Shown piece by piece: positions 13,101 to 25,110 of a stretch of DNA of 64,000 nucleotides (positions within the stretch are counted from its first letter, which is position 1; the number at the start of each line of letters is the position of its first letter). Made by a program: the position numbers and the translations under genes. The notes beneath the pieces are model-generated. The model had not been told where the DNA came from and made no database searches. It saw only the letters and a program-made list of their open reading frames with translations. This stretch comes from Chondrosia reniformis (Eukaryota; Porifera; Demospongiae; Chondrillida; Chondrillidae), in the NCBI GenBank assembly GCA_947172415.1, contig OX359198.1, positions 4,619,401 through 4,683,400 of the forward strand, given 5' to 3'.

Positions 13101-13512
13101 TTTGTTCATAATTCAAAGGTTTACTGAATACAATTAAAGTATGTAAATTAAGAAGCAGAACACTGCTTCAAAGTAGAAACTAATTAAATTAGCTGAATGT
13201 TTCCGCATATGGTTTTAGTTACAGTGAAGGTAAGTTCTATACTACTACTTTAGCAGTGATTGCTGCTGAAGTACGTATGTATGCTATGAACATTAGCTGA
13301 ACACTGAAATTGTGAAAGTGTATTGATTACATTGAATAATGCAAAATATACAACATTTTACATACAAATGCCATACTGGTATTGGGAAACATGACTGTTA
13401 ATACACAGGTGTATGTGTGGAGTCTTTAAATGCTTAGGAAAACTTCAATTAAAGTCTGATATACGTATTGTGTGTCTCTGCAGCTGCAGCATGTTTGTTT
13501 TTAATATTGTTT

Positions 13513-14096
13513 TCATTCACTCAGTGAAGTGGTGTTGTCCCTTCTTCTTCCTCTTCTTACAATGAACACTTGGTAAATTTGAATAGCAAGTACAGCTGAG
13601 AGCAGAAGTATTAGCAGGACACCTAGAACTGCTACTGCAATGACAGTGCCATTATGGGCTTGGTTGGCTTGGGGTTGTACATGTGATGAGCCACAGAATG
13701 TATCATTTACGCTCTTTATTGATCTACATGGTCCAGGCTCAATAAAGTATACCACATAACTTGCAGTTAGCATCATCCTTTGAAGTGCAGTAGTTACTTT
13801 GGTGCAGTTAGTATTATTTCCAATTATAAATGCTCTACAGGTTATAAAGTCTTCTGATTGACATAGTAGAGAGTAATTACTTGGAATGCAATCATCCTTA
13901 AATGTCATGTTCATTTGACTCAGGAAATCCTAAAACCATGTCAAATTATATATGAGGCATGCACACATAAAAGTGATTGCTGTATATTTCTTTACTTTCT
14001 ATATACTTACAGCGGGAAGCTTTGTAACAAATTCACCACATTTGGATCCCTTTGGCAGTACAATTTTTAGTTCCAGAAGTTTGCTTTGGGTTTTGT
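13513..14096 (-). pseudogene. Receptor A' : duplicated receptor A lacking its tyrosine tail
   Basis: Exon 14011-14096 and exon 13513-13929 are nearly identical to receptor A exons 6011-6096 and 5510-5931, offset by about 8 kb. Shortly after the membrane helix, at RRGRRRDNTTS, the reading runs into SLSE and a stop. A deletion of roughly 620 bp relative to receptor A has removed the tail exon and the intron before it. If expressed it would be a receptor with almost no cytoplasmic part. No 5' exons were found, so pseudogene is the safer call. Confidence 0.7.
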
Positions 14097-14475
14097 CTGA
14101 GAGATATATAGGGGATGAGCATGTAAAACAGCCAGTAGTATGGGTCAACATGTAAGAACTTATCCATGGAGATTTTGTATTGAACTCAGGTTTCCTCTAT
14201 TTCTTACGTTATGTAAGACAGTCAGTTACAAGAATTAGTCCTTAGCTACATATATGAAATGATCACTGGCATACCTGGTGTATTTACTAATACCAAAACA
14301 AATAGAGACGTTATCTTCACAATGTTAAAGAAAGCCATTTAATAGTTCAACTCTGAGAATAGTTTTGTTGTCTCTTCTTGTGTTTTTACTTCTCAATATT
14401 ACGTTTATTACTTGTACTTCCTAAAGCTATAATTGAATAAGCTGATGAGGGTGTAAGCCAACAGTCTAAGATATA

Positions 14476-15055
14476 CGTGCGGTATGCACGGAAATTATCT
14501 TTACGTACTACCGGTACGAAGTTTTAAGGTAACGGTAGCAAATTTTTGGTACCGGTAGTTACAAAAAGTACCGACAGAACAGTAAAGTACCCCAAAATTA
14601 GGCTTGCGCGAGTAAAAGTTGGGGGTACTTTTGAGGTAGAACTCAAGTTGTTAACAAGACGCAAGTGTTAGCGAGCCTCTCTGGGTTTGTTTGGATACGA
14701 TTTCGTCTTACAACTTGGTGGGGATCGCCAAAGATAAATTACGACGTCAAAATAATAATGAGGAGAATAATTACGTATATATCTTATGCGCACACATACA
14801 TTGCATTGGCTTGGTCACACTTTGCGCCTGCTAATAGGTCGGTATTTACTCATCTTCTTGCCCAAGTGCTACATTTACAGTTAACGATTTAGTTAACACA
14901 ATGTGCTCGACAAATTCCAATCATTTCTACCGGTACTTTCAGATTATGGGACTTAGCGATCGAAAATTGTCTAAAGGTACTTTTACTTTATATAGTACTG
15001 GTATAGTTCCTAACTACCTGGTATAGTACCTAGGGTAGCTAGGGTAGTACCTTAA
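14476..15055. mobile_element. Unclassified insertion with repeated TACCGGTA-type motifs
   Basis: This block is absent from the parallel region near 6470-6600. It is flanked by AAGATAT on both sides (14467-14475 and 15053-15060), which could be a target duplication. Inside are recurring variants of ACTACCGGTACG, GGTACCGGTAGTT, CTACCGGTACTTT and GGTATAGTACC, partly as inverted pairs near the two ends. No protein is seen. It is probably a non-autonomous DNA element. Confidence 0.45.
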
Positions 15056-15951
15056 GATATTTTACCTGTATTGGTGCATCACTGTTAGTTTACAATATAT
15101 GCACTCAATATTGTGGCTATATTGTAATCAGTTAACTATTTGAGTGCAGTCTTACTTGTCCATTTCTAAAGAACTTTATTACTGTGCTTGGTGTGAATAT
15201 GCATGTGTAAATTACTGTTAGTGGACAATTTTTATACTGTGGGAGTATATGCATATCACGTATATAGGGCTCCAATTTCTATTGTAGTGTACTTAGCATG
15301 AAATCTTTGTCTTTCTATTATTATTATTGGGCCCATGGCTTACAAAGAAGGTAAAAGAAGAAACGTTTAAGCCAACTATATATATATACTAGTTCTAGTT
15401 AAGGGACAACATTTGTAGTTTAGTATAATTTGATACTAAATCTAGAAGCTAGACTGCATGTAGACCTATACAGTTCGTTCAAAGTTTAATTGACCGTACG
15501 CGTAACTTGTTCTGACTCCGATCGACCTTAATTAGCCAAATTTCGGTAGAGCTGGATCAATTACATTCATGCAACTACCTCTCTATAAGATTTAACCATT
15601 CCCACTTCAGGTATGACCGATGAATACTATTATACATTGCACAGTCGTCTATATGGACTGTGGAAAATGATAACATATACTTTCTATTTTCTGAACATTT
15701 AAGTAAATCTACTATGCATGTATTAACGTAAATCGTCAATTTTGATGCCAGTTTTTCGATTAATTAAAGCAGGTCCTTAGTCAGCGTTGAACGTTACAAT
15801 ATCTAAGAGGATTCGCACGCAATTATAAGTGATGACAGTGATTATAAATCCATGGCCAATTAAATTGAGTACCCTGCTTTATGTTAGGAGAATATATACG
15901 AACGTAAACCTTCTTTTTAGTCTGTCATTATTTGTTCTATATATAGCTTAC

Positions 15952-16012
15952 CTAAAGCTGTGGTTGTCACAAAAAGCAATAAAATTAGTACTTCAGGTCG
16001 TTTAGTACCCAT
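15952..16012 (-). pseudogene. Orphan receptor signal-peptide exon
   Basis: From the ATG at 16012 it reads MGTKRPEVLILLLFVTTTAL and ends at a GTAAG donor. It is nine bases (three codons) shorter than the exon at 32500-32569 but still in frame. No matching FN3 exon follows at lower coordinates within reach, so it is a leftover of a lost gene. Confidence 0.65.
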
Positions 16013-16844
16013 ATTTTCTTTTTTCAATGGCTGGTGTTTTCTAAAGTTGAGTAAATATTTTGGAGTTGTCTTCTAGTATTACTTTAGAAGTATAGCTAAC
16101 AGAATGCCTGTGGTGAATTCTTAAGAATCTTAGACCACACCTATATAGACTAGGCACGAACCACTTCAATTGGTACATAATGATTTAATTTCAAGTGCCT
16201 ATTAAACAACTTTGTAGCTTCCAATTGCCAAAGTTAATCCTACAAAAGGTATTTACTTAGCAAATATCGTTAATGATAAAAACTTTGAATACACCATTAA
16301 ATTGAATATCTTTATAATAATTTTAAGAGACACCCTTCCATAATGTTGGGCATGCCCCCATGTGTCCTATATGTACCTCTATGATGATATGCATAGTTGG
16401 GACCAAAGTGCAACCTCTTCTTTTGTAAACATTTACACAATAATACATTTTTAGCTAATACAGTAAGTTGTCCATCACCACTGAAATTAGTTATAATTTT
16501 TATTTATATATTATCTATATAAATATTTTTAAGTTTTTCACATTGTTGTCAGAGAGTACAGTAGTAAGGGAAGGGGCAAAAATCATGGACACCCCCAATT
16601 CAATGTCTTATCAAATAACACCTCGTTAATAGCAATGCAGTGACTTTTGGTTACATTCAACTATTTGCAGTCATTTTCTTTCATGATCCTCTTGTTTTGA
16701 TACTGTTCAAGAAGTTTTTAATATGTTTTGTGCCATATGAAATCTGAAATTTGATCCTGTGTTTGCCACTCACAGTGAAACTGAAGGTTGTTACAGTGTT
16801 ATGTTATGGTAAATATAGTTGTAACCATATACCTATCATGTTGT

Positions 16845-17440
16845 TCCTCGAAGTGGTGTCACGTCCCTTCTGCTTCCTCTTCTTACAATGAACACTTGGT
16901 AAATTTCAATAGCAATTACAGCTGAGAGCACAAGTATATATTAGCAGGACACCTAGAACTGCTACTGCAATGGCAGTGCCATTATGGGCTTGGATGGGAT
17001 GAGGTTGTGATAAATCACAGAATGTATCTCTCACACTGTTTAATAATCTATACATGGTCCAGTACAATTAAGTACCATTACATAAGACCGTCAGTTATAA
17101 GAATTATATAGTCCAAGAAATGATGACTGGCATATTAAATGTGAAATAAAACCTACCTACACCTAGCTGGAATGTTCTAATACCAAAACAAAACAAAAAT
17201 TATATATGATGCTACGTAATAGTGGCAAATATAATAGTCAATATCTGCAACATTCAGGTAATAAAATTAAAGAAATCTGGTTTTGACACTACAAACATCT
17301 GCTTGGGATAAAGTCTGCATGAAGGGGCATTAGTTCTCAAGACACTACGAGCATCCACATATATGTACTGTCCATGCATAATTGCTAGACAGTAAGAAAA
17401 TACTGATTGTTTAGGAACGGGTGTCAGTACAGTCACTTTA
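16845..17440 (-). pseudogene. Receptor remnant: membrane exon and FN3-like exon end
   Basis: 16845-17060 matches the membrane exon of receptor A with small insertions. 17264-17440 matches the end of exon 2 (a degraded RTNAPSDLYSNQIFVEVG). Order and strand fit one decayed minus-strand gene. A sister remnant lies at 33469-34210. Confidence 0.6.
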
Positions 17441-17608
17441 AGTATTTAGTTCATGTATCCGCTAGTGTGCCTATACACCCTTTGCCTATACAATATATAG
17501 ACCTATGCATATATATATATATGTGCATGCCCTTGAAGTAATAAAAAATCTTTATTACAATCATGGCATTATTTATATATTGTTTAGATTTCTGGTTGAA
17601 CACTTTGA

Positions 17609-17638
17609 ACCCTAGGTCTTCATTAGCCATTATATGGA
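17609..17638 (-). other. Degenerate hammerhead-like repeat
   Basis: CTTTGAACCCTAGGTCTTC followed by ATTAGCC is a decayed form of the dispersed GTTTCRACCC...GGGTCTTCWTCAG motif. Confidence 0.3.
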
Positions 17639-18129
17639 TGACGTATAATTAAGATCATTGGTAAGTATACTTTGCACAAGCCTTCAGCTTTACATTGAAA
17701 TGTTCAACTTAAATAATTCTTTTTGCTGTCACTCAAACACTTTGCTAACTCATACGTATATACAGTATGTAGCCTAAACAATTGTATTATGTATTGTATT
17801 TAGTGTATATAGTACATACTGTATATCAGGAAATTAGCCAATATATACCACTACATTCACTTGGTTGGTCTTCACATTATTGTTCAGTGATCATTATTTA
17901 AGTCATGCTGTAGGTATATATATAACTTGATTGCATGTTGTTTTTATATTGTAATTAGTTAACCATTTGAGTGTAGTCTTAATTGTCCATTTCTAAAGAA
18001 CTTTATTACTGTGCTTGGTGTGAATATGCATGTATAAATCACTGTTAGTGGACAATTTTTATACTGTGGGAGTATATGCATATTACATATATGTAGTAAT
18101 CTATATACACCGTCTGTAAGTAGTTGCAC

Positions 18130-18244
18130 CTTCCTGTATTTTGTAACTGGCTCTCCAGTCCTCCATCAAGATCCCATTAGAGTGTTATATCAGTGCCAGT
18201 CTGCTTCTTAATACAGAAGTTCTTGACCAAAGTTGTAACAATAC
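18130..18244 (-). pseudogene. FN3-like exon 5' remnant
   Basis: It matches the first third of receptor exon 2 (TTGACCAAAGTTGTAACA at its start) and is flanked by sequence parallel to 6620-7210. The reading frame is damaged as in the 6790-6900 copy. Confidence 0.55.
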
Positions 18245-19860
18245 CTGAATATATAGAATATACGTATACCGGCGTTAATATAATACACATGATGGTTGAA
18301 TCAAAGGAAGAAAATAATGGCTGTGAAAGCAATGGAGGCTACAAATGAGGTTTTATTGTTGTCCATTTGCTACTAAAGTTTGGCATGTACATATATTCCT
18401 AATTGAAAGCTGTTGTCCTGTGCGTAACTGATCATTACATCCGATAATTTTTCACTGTATATGTATGTGATAGCTAAAGAACCTCTATACACTAGCTTTC
18501 ATCGCCAGACATCATACAATTCATGAAAAATGTGATCAGAATGATGTATGGTGTCACTATCTACTAAGTAGCAATGTGATACTGTCTAAATATCAAGATA
18601 CTTTAAGTTTGACAATGTGTGGTTACGGGCTTTTACTAATTCTAGCTATAGAGGCTTACTACGTATTATAAATCTATATATAGGTGGGTTTCCAGGCAAC
18701 AGTTGAGTGAATGTTTTGCTTGTTATGCTTGATAGGATGACATACGATGGAAGTTTTAGGTACTCCAAAAGCTAAAAACTTGTGGTTTCCTTATCAGCAG
18801 ATAAGGGATGCAGCTAAAGTGTGGCTGATTACTAAATTGAAAAAATAGGCGATTTTAAGATTGGCACAATTCCAGCCTTTGCTCATTTCACTCCTCAGGA
18901 GACATGAGTGGTGGGGTGAGGTATATAAAATCCATAATCCAAATGATGAGACATCACAGCTTTTTTCATTTTAGTGATCAGCCCTGTGGTGGGTCTTTGT
19001 AGCAGAAGTGATGGTTAAGTTCCTATAAGATTCTATCTCCAGATATATATATATCGATCTATTTCTCCGATAATCGGGGAAAAGATAAAGATATACTGGG
19101 CCATATACGTATACATACGTATATAGCAGCCCTTTCTATTTGTAACAGTGGTTTGTAGGAGATGGTTTCAAACTGGAAGTGTGGTTGGGTACTTTTTAGC
19201 AAGAGTCTGTAGTAGTGCATGGTGGATATGGTTACAGTATACAACCTATCCTAATGACCAGTAGAAGGATTTTGTCTGAAGTAGAGATTTGAAGTTGAAA
19301 ACATTATAACAAAGCCATATCTATTTCCTTGTTAAATGTTGAAAATGTCTTATGTCTTTGATCCAACCTCAACTTCTTTAAAATAATAACTGACTTACGT
19401 AACTAGTAGTCACTTTATAGCAATGTTTGTGTATAATTAGTTCACTGAAAGTATCTAGGGCTTCAATTAATGGTGCAATTTTCAATTTTATATAAGGCTT
19501 TTAGAAAATTAAATTTAACAATTACTGGGAACACAATTATCCTTGCTTTTTATACATAATTATATGAGCTGACAATTTCTTTGTTACTGGGTATTCTCAG
19601 ATTCATCTATGTTGTACAACAGCCATTTACCACACTGTATGTATGTATTGCAACAGTAATAAATATACAGCAACAAACAAGTTAAAATGGTATAGCTGAA
19701 ATTGAATAAAAGATTAAAGTGATTATAATTATTGTGACTTTTGATATTGTATACATCACTTTCAAAAGTTTCAAGAACACAACTTATTTCATATCACTAA
19801 TCAATGATAATAGCAGATAATTTACAAATCATTTCTACCATGTTTTAATAGAGAGAGTAG
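18245..19860. other. Gene-free stretch, repeat-derived
   Basis: 18250-18550 parallels 6940-7210. 18660-19440 parallels 34720-35100. No intact coding exon is seen. Confidence 0.4.
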
Positions 19861-19872
19861 TAAGTGGAGCAT

Positions 19873-19950
19873 TGCAGTCACAATTGTAGCTTAATTGCAG
19901 AGTACTGGTGGCCAAAACCAGCTCTCCTGGATTCAATTCCCAGGGATTGC
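19873..19950 (+). repeat. tRNA-derived SINE head (degenerate)
   Basis: An A-box-like GTAGCTTAATTGCAGAGTAC is followed by a B-box-like GGATTCAATTCC flanked by a CCTGG/CCAGG stem, at tRNA-like spacing. A better-kept relative is at 53505-53588 on the minus strand with TAGCTCAGTGGCAGAGCAC. A shared central block (ACTGGTGGYCAWAAYCAG) ties the two copies. It is not a functional tRNA gene. Confidence 0.55.
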
Positions 19951-20234
19951 TTGTTTCACTGTTTCGCTCTTTATGTTGTTTGTCGTGATTATGCTTGTGG
20001 TTAAAATTATTGTTTAAATTTATCATGTACGTACTTATATGTGCATGTGTTTTAAGCCACTGCTTAACTTTAGTCTTATATTACAGCATATATTTACAAT
20101 TATACTCTTTTACCGGTTGTTGCATCAATTATTAGTGGTACTACATTCGTATTACTTGTATTTCAAAGATGCTGCATGCCTATATACACATGGTTAATGA
20201 CTGTTTGCAAACCAGCTGTTTTCAAATTGTGGTG

Positions 20235-20300
20235 TAATAAAGTCTTGGGTATCATCCATTCCTGTGTACGTTTCACCAACCTGCCTATTTGTTTATCATA
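20235..20300 (-). pseudogene. Receptor tail and 3'-end remnant
   Basis: AATAAAGTCTTGGGTATCAT followed by CCATTCCTGTGTACGTTTCACCAAC matches the stop region and last codons (EIYTEMDT) of receptors C and D with changes. The upstream sequence parallels 35270-35500. Confidence 0.5.
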
Positions 20301-20321
20301 GAGTACGGTAGTACTCTATAA

Positions 20322-21400
20322 GTAGGGATGGCCGAAAAAAAACATGGCCGCCCTATTCAATGTATTATCAATTAGCACCTCATAAATCAACAACGTTCAG
20401 ATTTTCGGTTGCATTCGTGTGTTTGCAGTCGTTTTTGCATGCTTTTCTAAACGCCAAAACATGTTACGATGCTCTACAACCTTCGCAAAGTGGTTAAACC
20501 GAAATAGGCCAAATTCTGCAATTCCTCATTTTTTCTTCTTCTTCTTCTTCTTCTTCTTCTTTTTTCAAATGAGCTAGCGCTAACATGCGAACTTACGCAG
20601 GTACATACAAATACTAAATCGTCATGAATGTTTCCGAACTAGGGAATAGGCTACCCTAGATTTCAACGCGCTCCAACCGAAGCGTGTTACTTTTGAAAGT
20701 GCCAAATTTAGGGCCTCTTTGAACGCCATTTTTTAATTAAGTTTCAAATTCTCTCTATATAAAATAAGTAACCCGAATGAGTAATATTTGTGGTACTGCC
20801 GTTACCCGCGATCGAATTTCTTAGTCGCTTTGCAGGGCCTATATACAGTCGTATTCTTAACGATTATGGACCCTTTAATATCCTAAACTGAATGTTAAAG
20901 AACGGTAGAAAACATCTTATCCAATTTGGGATCTTTTCGGACGCCATTTTTTAATTTAGAGCTCTCTATTATATCGTCTATTCTGCTACTTTATTTCGAG
21001 TTTTCGCCAAGAAAAAAGGGGCAATACAAGTTAAATAAAAACATTCAAAAATGAAGTTAAAAGTAGGGATGGCACTATAACAGTGATTGGCACATCTAGA
21101 AAAAGTAACGAAACAAGAAAGTGATCATCTGGTAAGGCTAACATTGCAGAAGTGGCATACTGAAACTTAACTATACACATCACTTCTATGTTTGGGCGCA
21201 TCGATCCCTACTTCTAGTATATCCATGATGTGCCCAAACATAGAAGTGATGTGTATAGTTAAGTTTCAGTATGCCACTTCTGCAATGTTAGCCTTACCAT
21301 ATGATCACTTTCTTGTTTCGTTACTTTTTCTAGATGTGCCAATCACTGTTATAGTGCCATCCCTACTTTTAACTTCATTTTTGAATGTTTTTATTTAACT
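20322..21400. repeat. Fold-back repeat with 175-bp near-perfect inverted arms
   Basis: Arms 21029 to about 21204 and about 21226 to 21400 are inverted copies with only a few mismatches and about 20 bases between them. Both hold the terminus AAGTAGGGATGG / CCATCCCTACTT. The same terminus opens at 20322. Related pieces lie near 25260-25390, 28340-28640 and 55740-55800. It looks like a MITE family inserted in both orientations. The open reading frame across the right arm is not a gene. Confidence 0.7.
20526..20562. repeat. (TTC)n microsatellite
   Basis: An uninterrupted run of TTC units ends in a T-run. Confidence 0.9.
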
Positions 21401-21420
21401 ATCTTATAGTTTCATCTCCG

Positions 21421-21453
21421 CAGAAGTTCTTGACCAAAGTGGTAACAGCACCA
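21421..21453 (-). pseudogene. Short FN3-like exon 5' scrap
   Basis: AGTTCTTGACCAAAGTGG followed by TAACAGCACC is the first 11 codons of receptor exon 2 including its acceptor region. Nothing follows. Confidence 0.45.
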
Positions 21454-21689
21454 TAGAAAAGTAGCACAAAGTATAGTGAATCAATTTCAATGTTTATTTA
21501 CATTATCAAAGAATATTGTGTAATATTATTTTGGTAAATAAATAAAATATATAGTAAGCTCATGAGTCCTATCAAGTTAAGTTTGTGATATACAAAATAC
21601 ATACGTTGAAACATTCTATTTAAATAATTTTTAGTTGCTGTCGCTCAATAACTTTGCTATCTCATGTATTCAGTATTATACATCCTGTT

Positions 21690-24600
21690 GTGTTTGTGTA
21701 TAAAACATTGTAATGCAATTTTTACACTATGAATGAATGTACTTGCTACTTTCTAGCATTACAATGGTACCCTTTGAAACCTGTTTGTTCAAGAAGTTTC
21801 TAACATGTTTCATGCCATATTAAACCTGAAATTTGAATCTGTGGTGGATGGTAAGCTTCTTCATCAGCACTTTTTCTAGTATTATAGTTGCACACTTTGA
21901 AATCTGGCCATTCAACAGGTTTCAAATTGACCTTTTCCTTCTCGAAACCCGAGGTTTGCATAGTCCTGTAAAATTCGAAAGCTTTCTATTTCTCCATGAT
22001 ATATCCCATTGTATATATATATGTACATACCATTGATGTTTTGTATTGAGACTATTTGTGTATTATACAACAGGGTTCAATCTAGTGGGTTGTTAGCTTC
22101 TTCCCCAACACTCCAGCTTCCTCCCCAAAATACCAATAAAAATATCAGAGAAGCTAATCTCTCTTGCCTTCCAGTAGATAGGTACGTACTGTAATACATC
22201 CTTATTTTATAAATGGAGACACAAGGAGAAGCTCCTAATTATATAAATCACTCTATGTTTTCACTGTCTTTCCTGGGTCTGTCTGTACTTTATTGTTTCC
22301 GTGGAATAATTTCAACAGTACTAATAAACAAGTATGTATATATATGAAGAAACCATTGTTACTTTATATAAAATATCTGTGAAATGCCCTATTATATCTT
22401 CTACTATGTACATGCAGTGAATGGACGAACAGCACTCTTATGGGCTGCTTATCATGGACATGCCGATTCCAGGAGGTCATTATTAAAATCTCCCGAAACC
22501 TCACCTGATGTGTCCGATGCTGATGGTATAGAACAGATTAGTTGGTAATTATGTTAATTTAATAGTTATGATATCTTTCATATCTTATTAGTAAACATTG
22601 TTGATACACATATATACTCTCCAGGTTCATGTAAACATTGATTTGTGCTGTTTGGGTTTTCTACTTAGCTCTACATTGGTCTACAAAACCCGAGTCAATT
22701 GAGTGTCTCAGAGTGATAGCCAAGTTCTGTGGCAACATAGGTGAATCTGCATAAAATTTGTACCATATAGTTAAGTTATACATGGTTTGTTGATACTTTA
22801 TGTATGTATATACAGTTAACAAGCCAGACAATTCAAGAACTACTTCTCTGCACTGGGCAGTAATGTGTAGACACCCCATCCATGTGTCAATACGTACTGT
22901 TAAGAGTAAGTGCCTTCTGAAGTGCATTCATGTAATTTATGATGAGATGCTATATATGTACTCTGTATTGAATTTCTATTCTATGTTTTTCTATTAGCTG
23001 TGTGGGGCTGATCCTCTGAGTGTAGATGGAGAGGAAGAAGTTCCCTTCACTATGCAGTAACCAAGCAGTCGGTTGAATGTTGTCAGGTACTGCAAAGTTC
23101 CTATGTTGGTGGTTAGGTATAAAATGTACACATACATTGCTGTACGTAGTAAGCATTTTAAGCTACTTACTGTATTTTGTGAAGGTCATTTTGTAGCAGT
23201 GTGCCTAGCTAGTTAATTTACAAGGCAAGAAGAAAAGGTCGCCTCTCCACTTAGCAATCAGTGGAAAAGGTAACTTAGCTGGTATGCCAAATTAGCAGGT
23301 ATAGTAGTGGCTTCCATTCATGTGATAAGAAGCACTAAAGTATATATGAAAGAACTGCAATTTTTACATTTATCTACTGTACCATTTTCACCTCAGCTAC
23401 AATAGTCTTACTGTTTCTTCTCTTATTTCAATTGTTTATGAATCTAGTCAGAATGAGACACTTAGTGAAATAGCTGGTAATATAAGTAAAACTATTATAT
23501 GCCTGCATGGACTTTCATCTGTTTATAGGAAGCCTTGAAATTGTGATGAATCTCTTATCAGTGCTTAATGTAGATGTCAACGTAATAGATATTCAGAAAA
23601 CCACTCCTGTACATTGGGCTGTAATCAATAACAGACCAGATATATTGAGATTGCTGATACAACAGTTAGTAAAATGTTACGATGTAACATTATAGGGTTG
23701 TTATTAAACATTCTATCCATACCTCTTGTACACTTATAGAGGAGCTAAAACAACAGTTGCTGATGCAAAGAAAATGCAACCTATTCATTATGCACTTCAA
23801 AGGGAGTACGCAGAATGTGCTAAGTTACTGCAGGTAGGCTATATTCACATGTACAATGTCATGCATGTTTACCTTCCCATTTTGTCTATACGAATACCTT
23901 CACAACATGCAAAGGATTTGATAAAATCAAATTCTTCGTCTTTATATGAAATTGCCATAAGAAATATAATATACTGTATATGTAATCTACGTAATAATGT
24001 GTGTTACATACGTATATGCATAATTGCCTATCCATTCACAAATAGGAATATTATTAATATACGTATACCTTAATGTTGTTATATACGTAGCTACGTAGTT
24101 TCAATTAGCAATTCAAATTGTACTTTTGCACAGATTTGCACAGACAGACAGTAGTTAGAGCAATATTCCTTATATGGCTCAAAGATCAGAGTCATTCTCT
24201 GTTGTTCCTCCCCCTGCTACTCATCGAAGTCATTCTGCTAAAATATCTGCTGATAGCTTTGATATTTTAACAGGAAACACTGGTAAAGTTTGCAATAGTT
24301 ATCCTAGTGTTTACATATGTATGTACTGATACGTATGTAGCCTATATTGCTAAGTAATTTTTCTATTTCAATAATGAATTTACCTATGAATATATATGTA
24401 TTTGTTGTATACTACCAATCTTGTTTCAGATACATCACGTTCAAGAGTGAGGAAAGCCAGTTTTTCCTAATTATGCAAGTGTTGAATAACAATTTACACA
24501 TTTCTTTCAAGACCTCCAGGGGTTGTTGCATGCATGCATACGTATGTATATGTATTGCATTTTAAGGGTTTTTAAAGCCTTGTGTTGTATTTTTTCTAAT

Positions 24601-25080
24601 GATTCACCCAAAATGATTTCTGTATTACTATAAGATATACCCTATGTCATCTTAAAATGTACCTCTTGAATATTGGTTTATAAGTTGTTTATAAGTTGTA
24701 TATGGTCGTCAAATCAATAACCTACGTATATTGAATGTAGTCATTACTATACAGTTGATTGACAATGAACTAAATAAGATTTGCTAGAAGGTGAATTATG
24801 TATTTATATCAAAAAGTTTATCATCAGGTACATATCTTTTGAAAGGATCATCTTTTGACTTTTTGAGCATCTAAAGACACAGTTTTGTTGTCTCTTCCTT
24901 GATGTGAGACGTTTAGACCCAGAGGGTCTTCTTCAGTTGATCCTTTCAAAGATAAGTTTGACGCAGTAAGAAGAAATCCTTATTCTATTATCAGGTATTT
25001 GTTTTTATTTAGACATTCATTTACACAGCAGTGATATATAAGTACCTTCTACTTATTGTAAGTCTGTTTTGTGGAAAGAT
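21690..25080 (+). pseudogene. Duplicated ankyrin gene 3' half, inactivated
   Basis: It parallels 7280-10590 and 12607-12660. Exon equivalents start at 22417 (VNGRTALLWAAYHGHADS...), then near 22670, 22816, 22998, 23185, 23529, 23735, 24134 and 24430. Breaks: the first exon has GATGGTATAGAAC instead of GATGGTAGAAC, spoiling frame and donor; GATGGAGAGGAAG lacks one base against GATGGAGAAGGAAG; GTCATTTTGTAGCAG gives a stop where the parent has GAG. The final exons remain largely readable, so the event is not very old. It lacks the Penelope-like element present at the parent locus. Confidence 0.85.
24830..24990. repeat. Second copy of the hammerhead-like short element
   Basis: Near-identical to 10365-10530, carried along in the segmental duplication. 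The core motif is at 24908-24936. Confidence 0.6.
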
Positions 25081-25110
25081 TGTAGGTGCATAGCTTGTAT
25101 GTATCATTAT

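Larger units (their letters stand above)
15263..17560. repeat. Low-copy segmental repeat shared with 31585-34340
   Basis: The two blocks run colinearly from GGGCTCCAATTTCTATT to the GTGCATGCCCTTGAAGTAATAA region. Each holds a receptor signal-peptide exon and downstream remnants of other receptor exons. The copy at 31585 has an extra GC-rich insert (about 31850-32150). Confidence 0.65.

Noticed and set aside
19873..19950. Functional tRNA gene
   Set aside because: A- and B-box-like blocks are present but the arms do not form a sound cloverleaf, and a diverged second copy exists; better as a SINE.
21192..21398. 68-residue hydrophobic reading frame
   Set aside because: It lies wholly in one arm of an inverted repeat and has no exon structure or paralogue.
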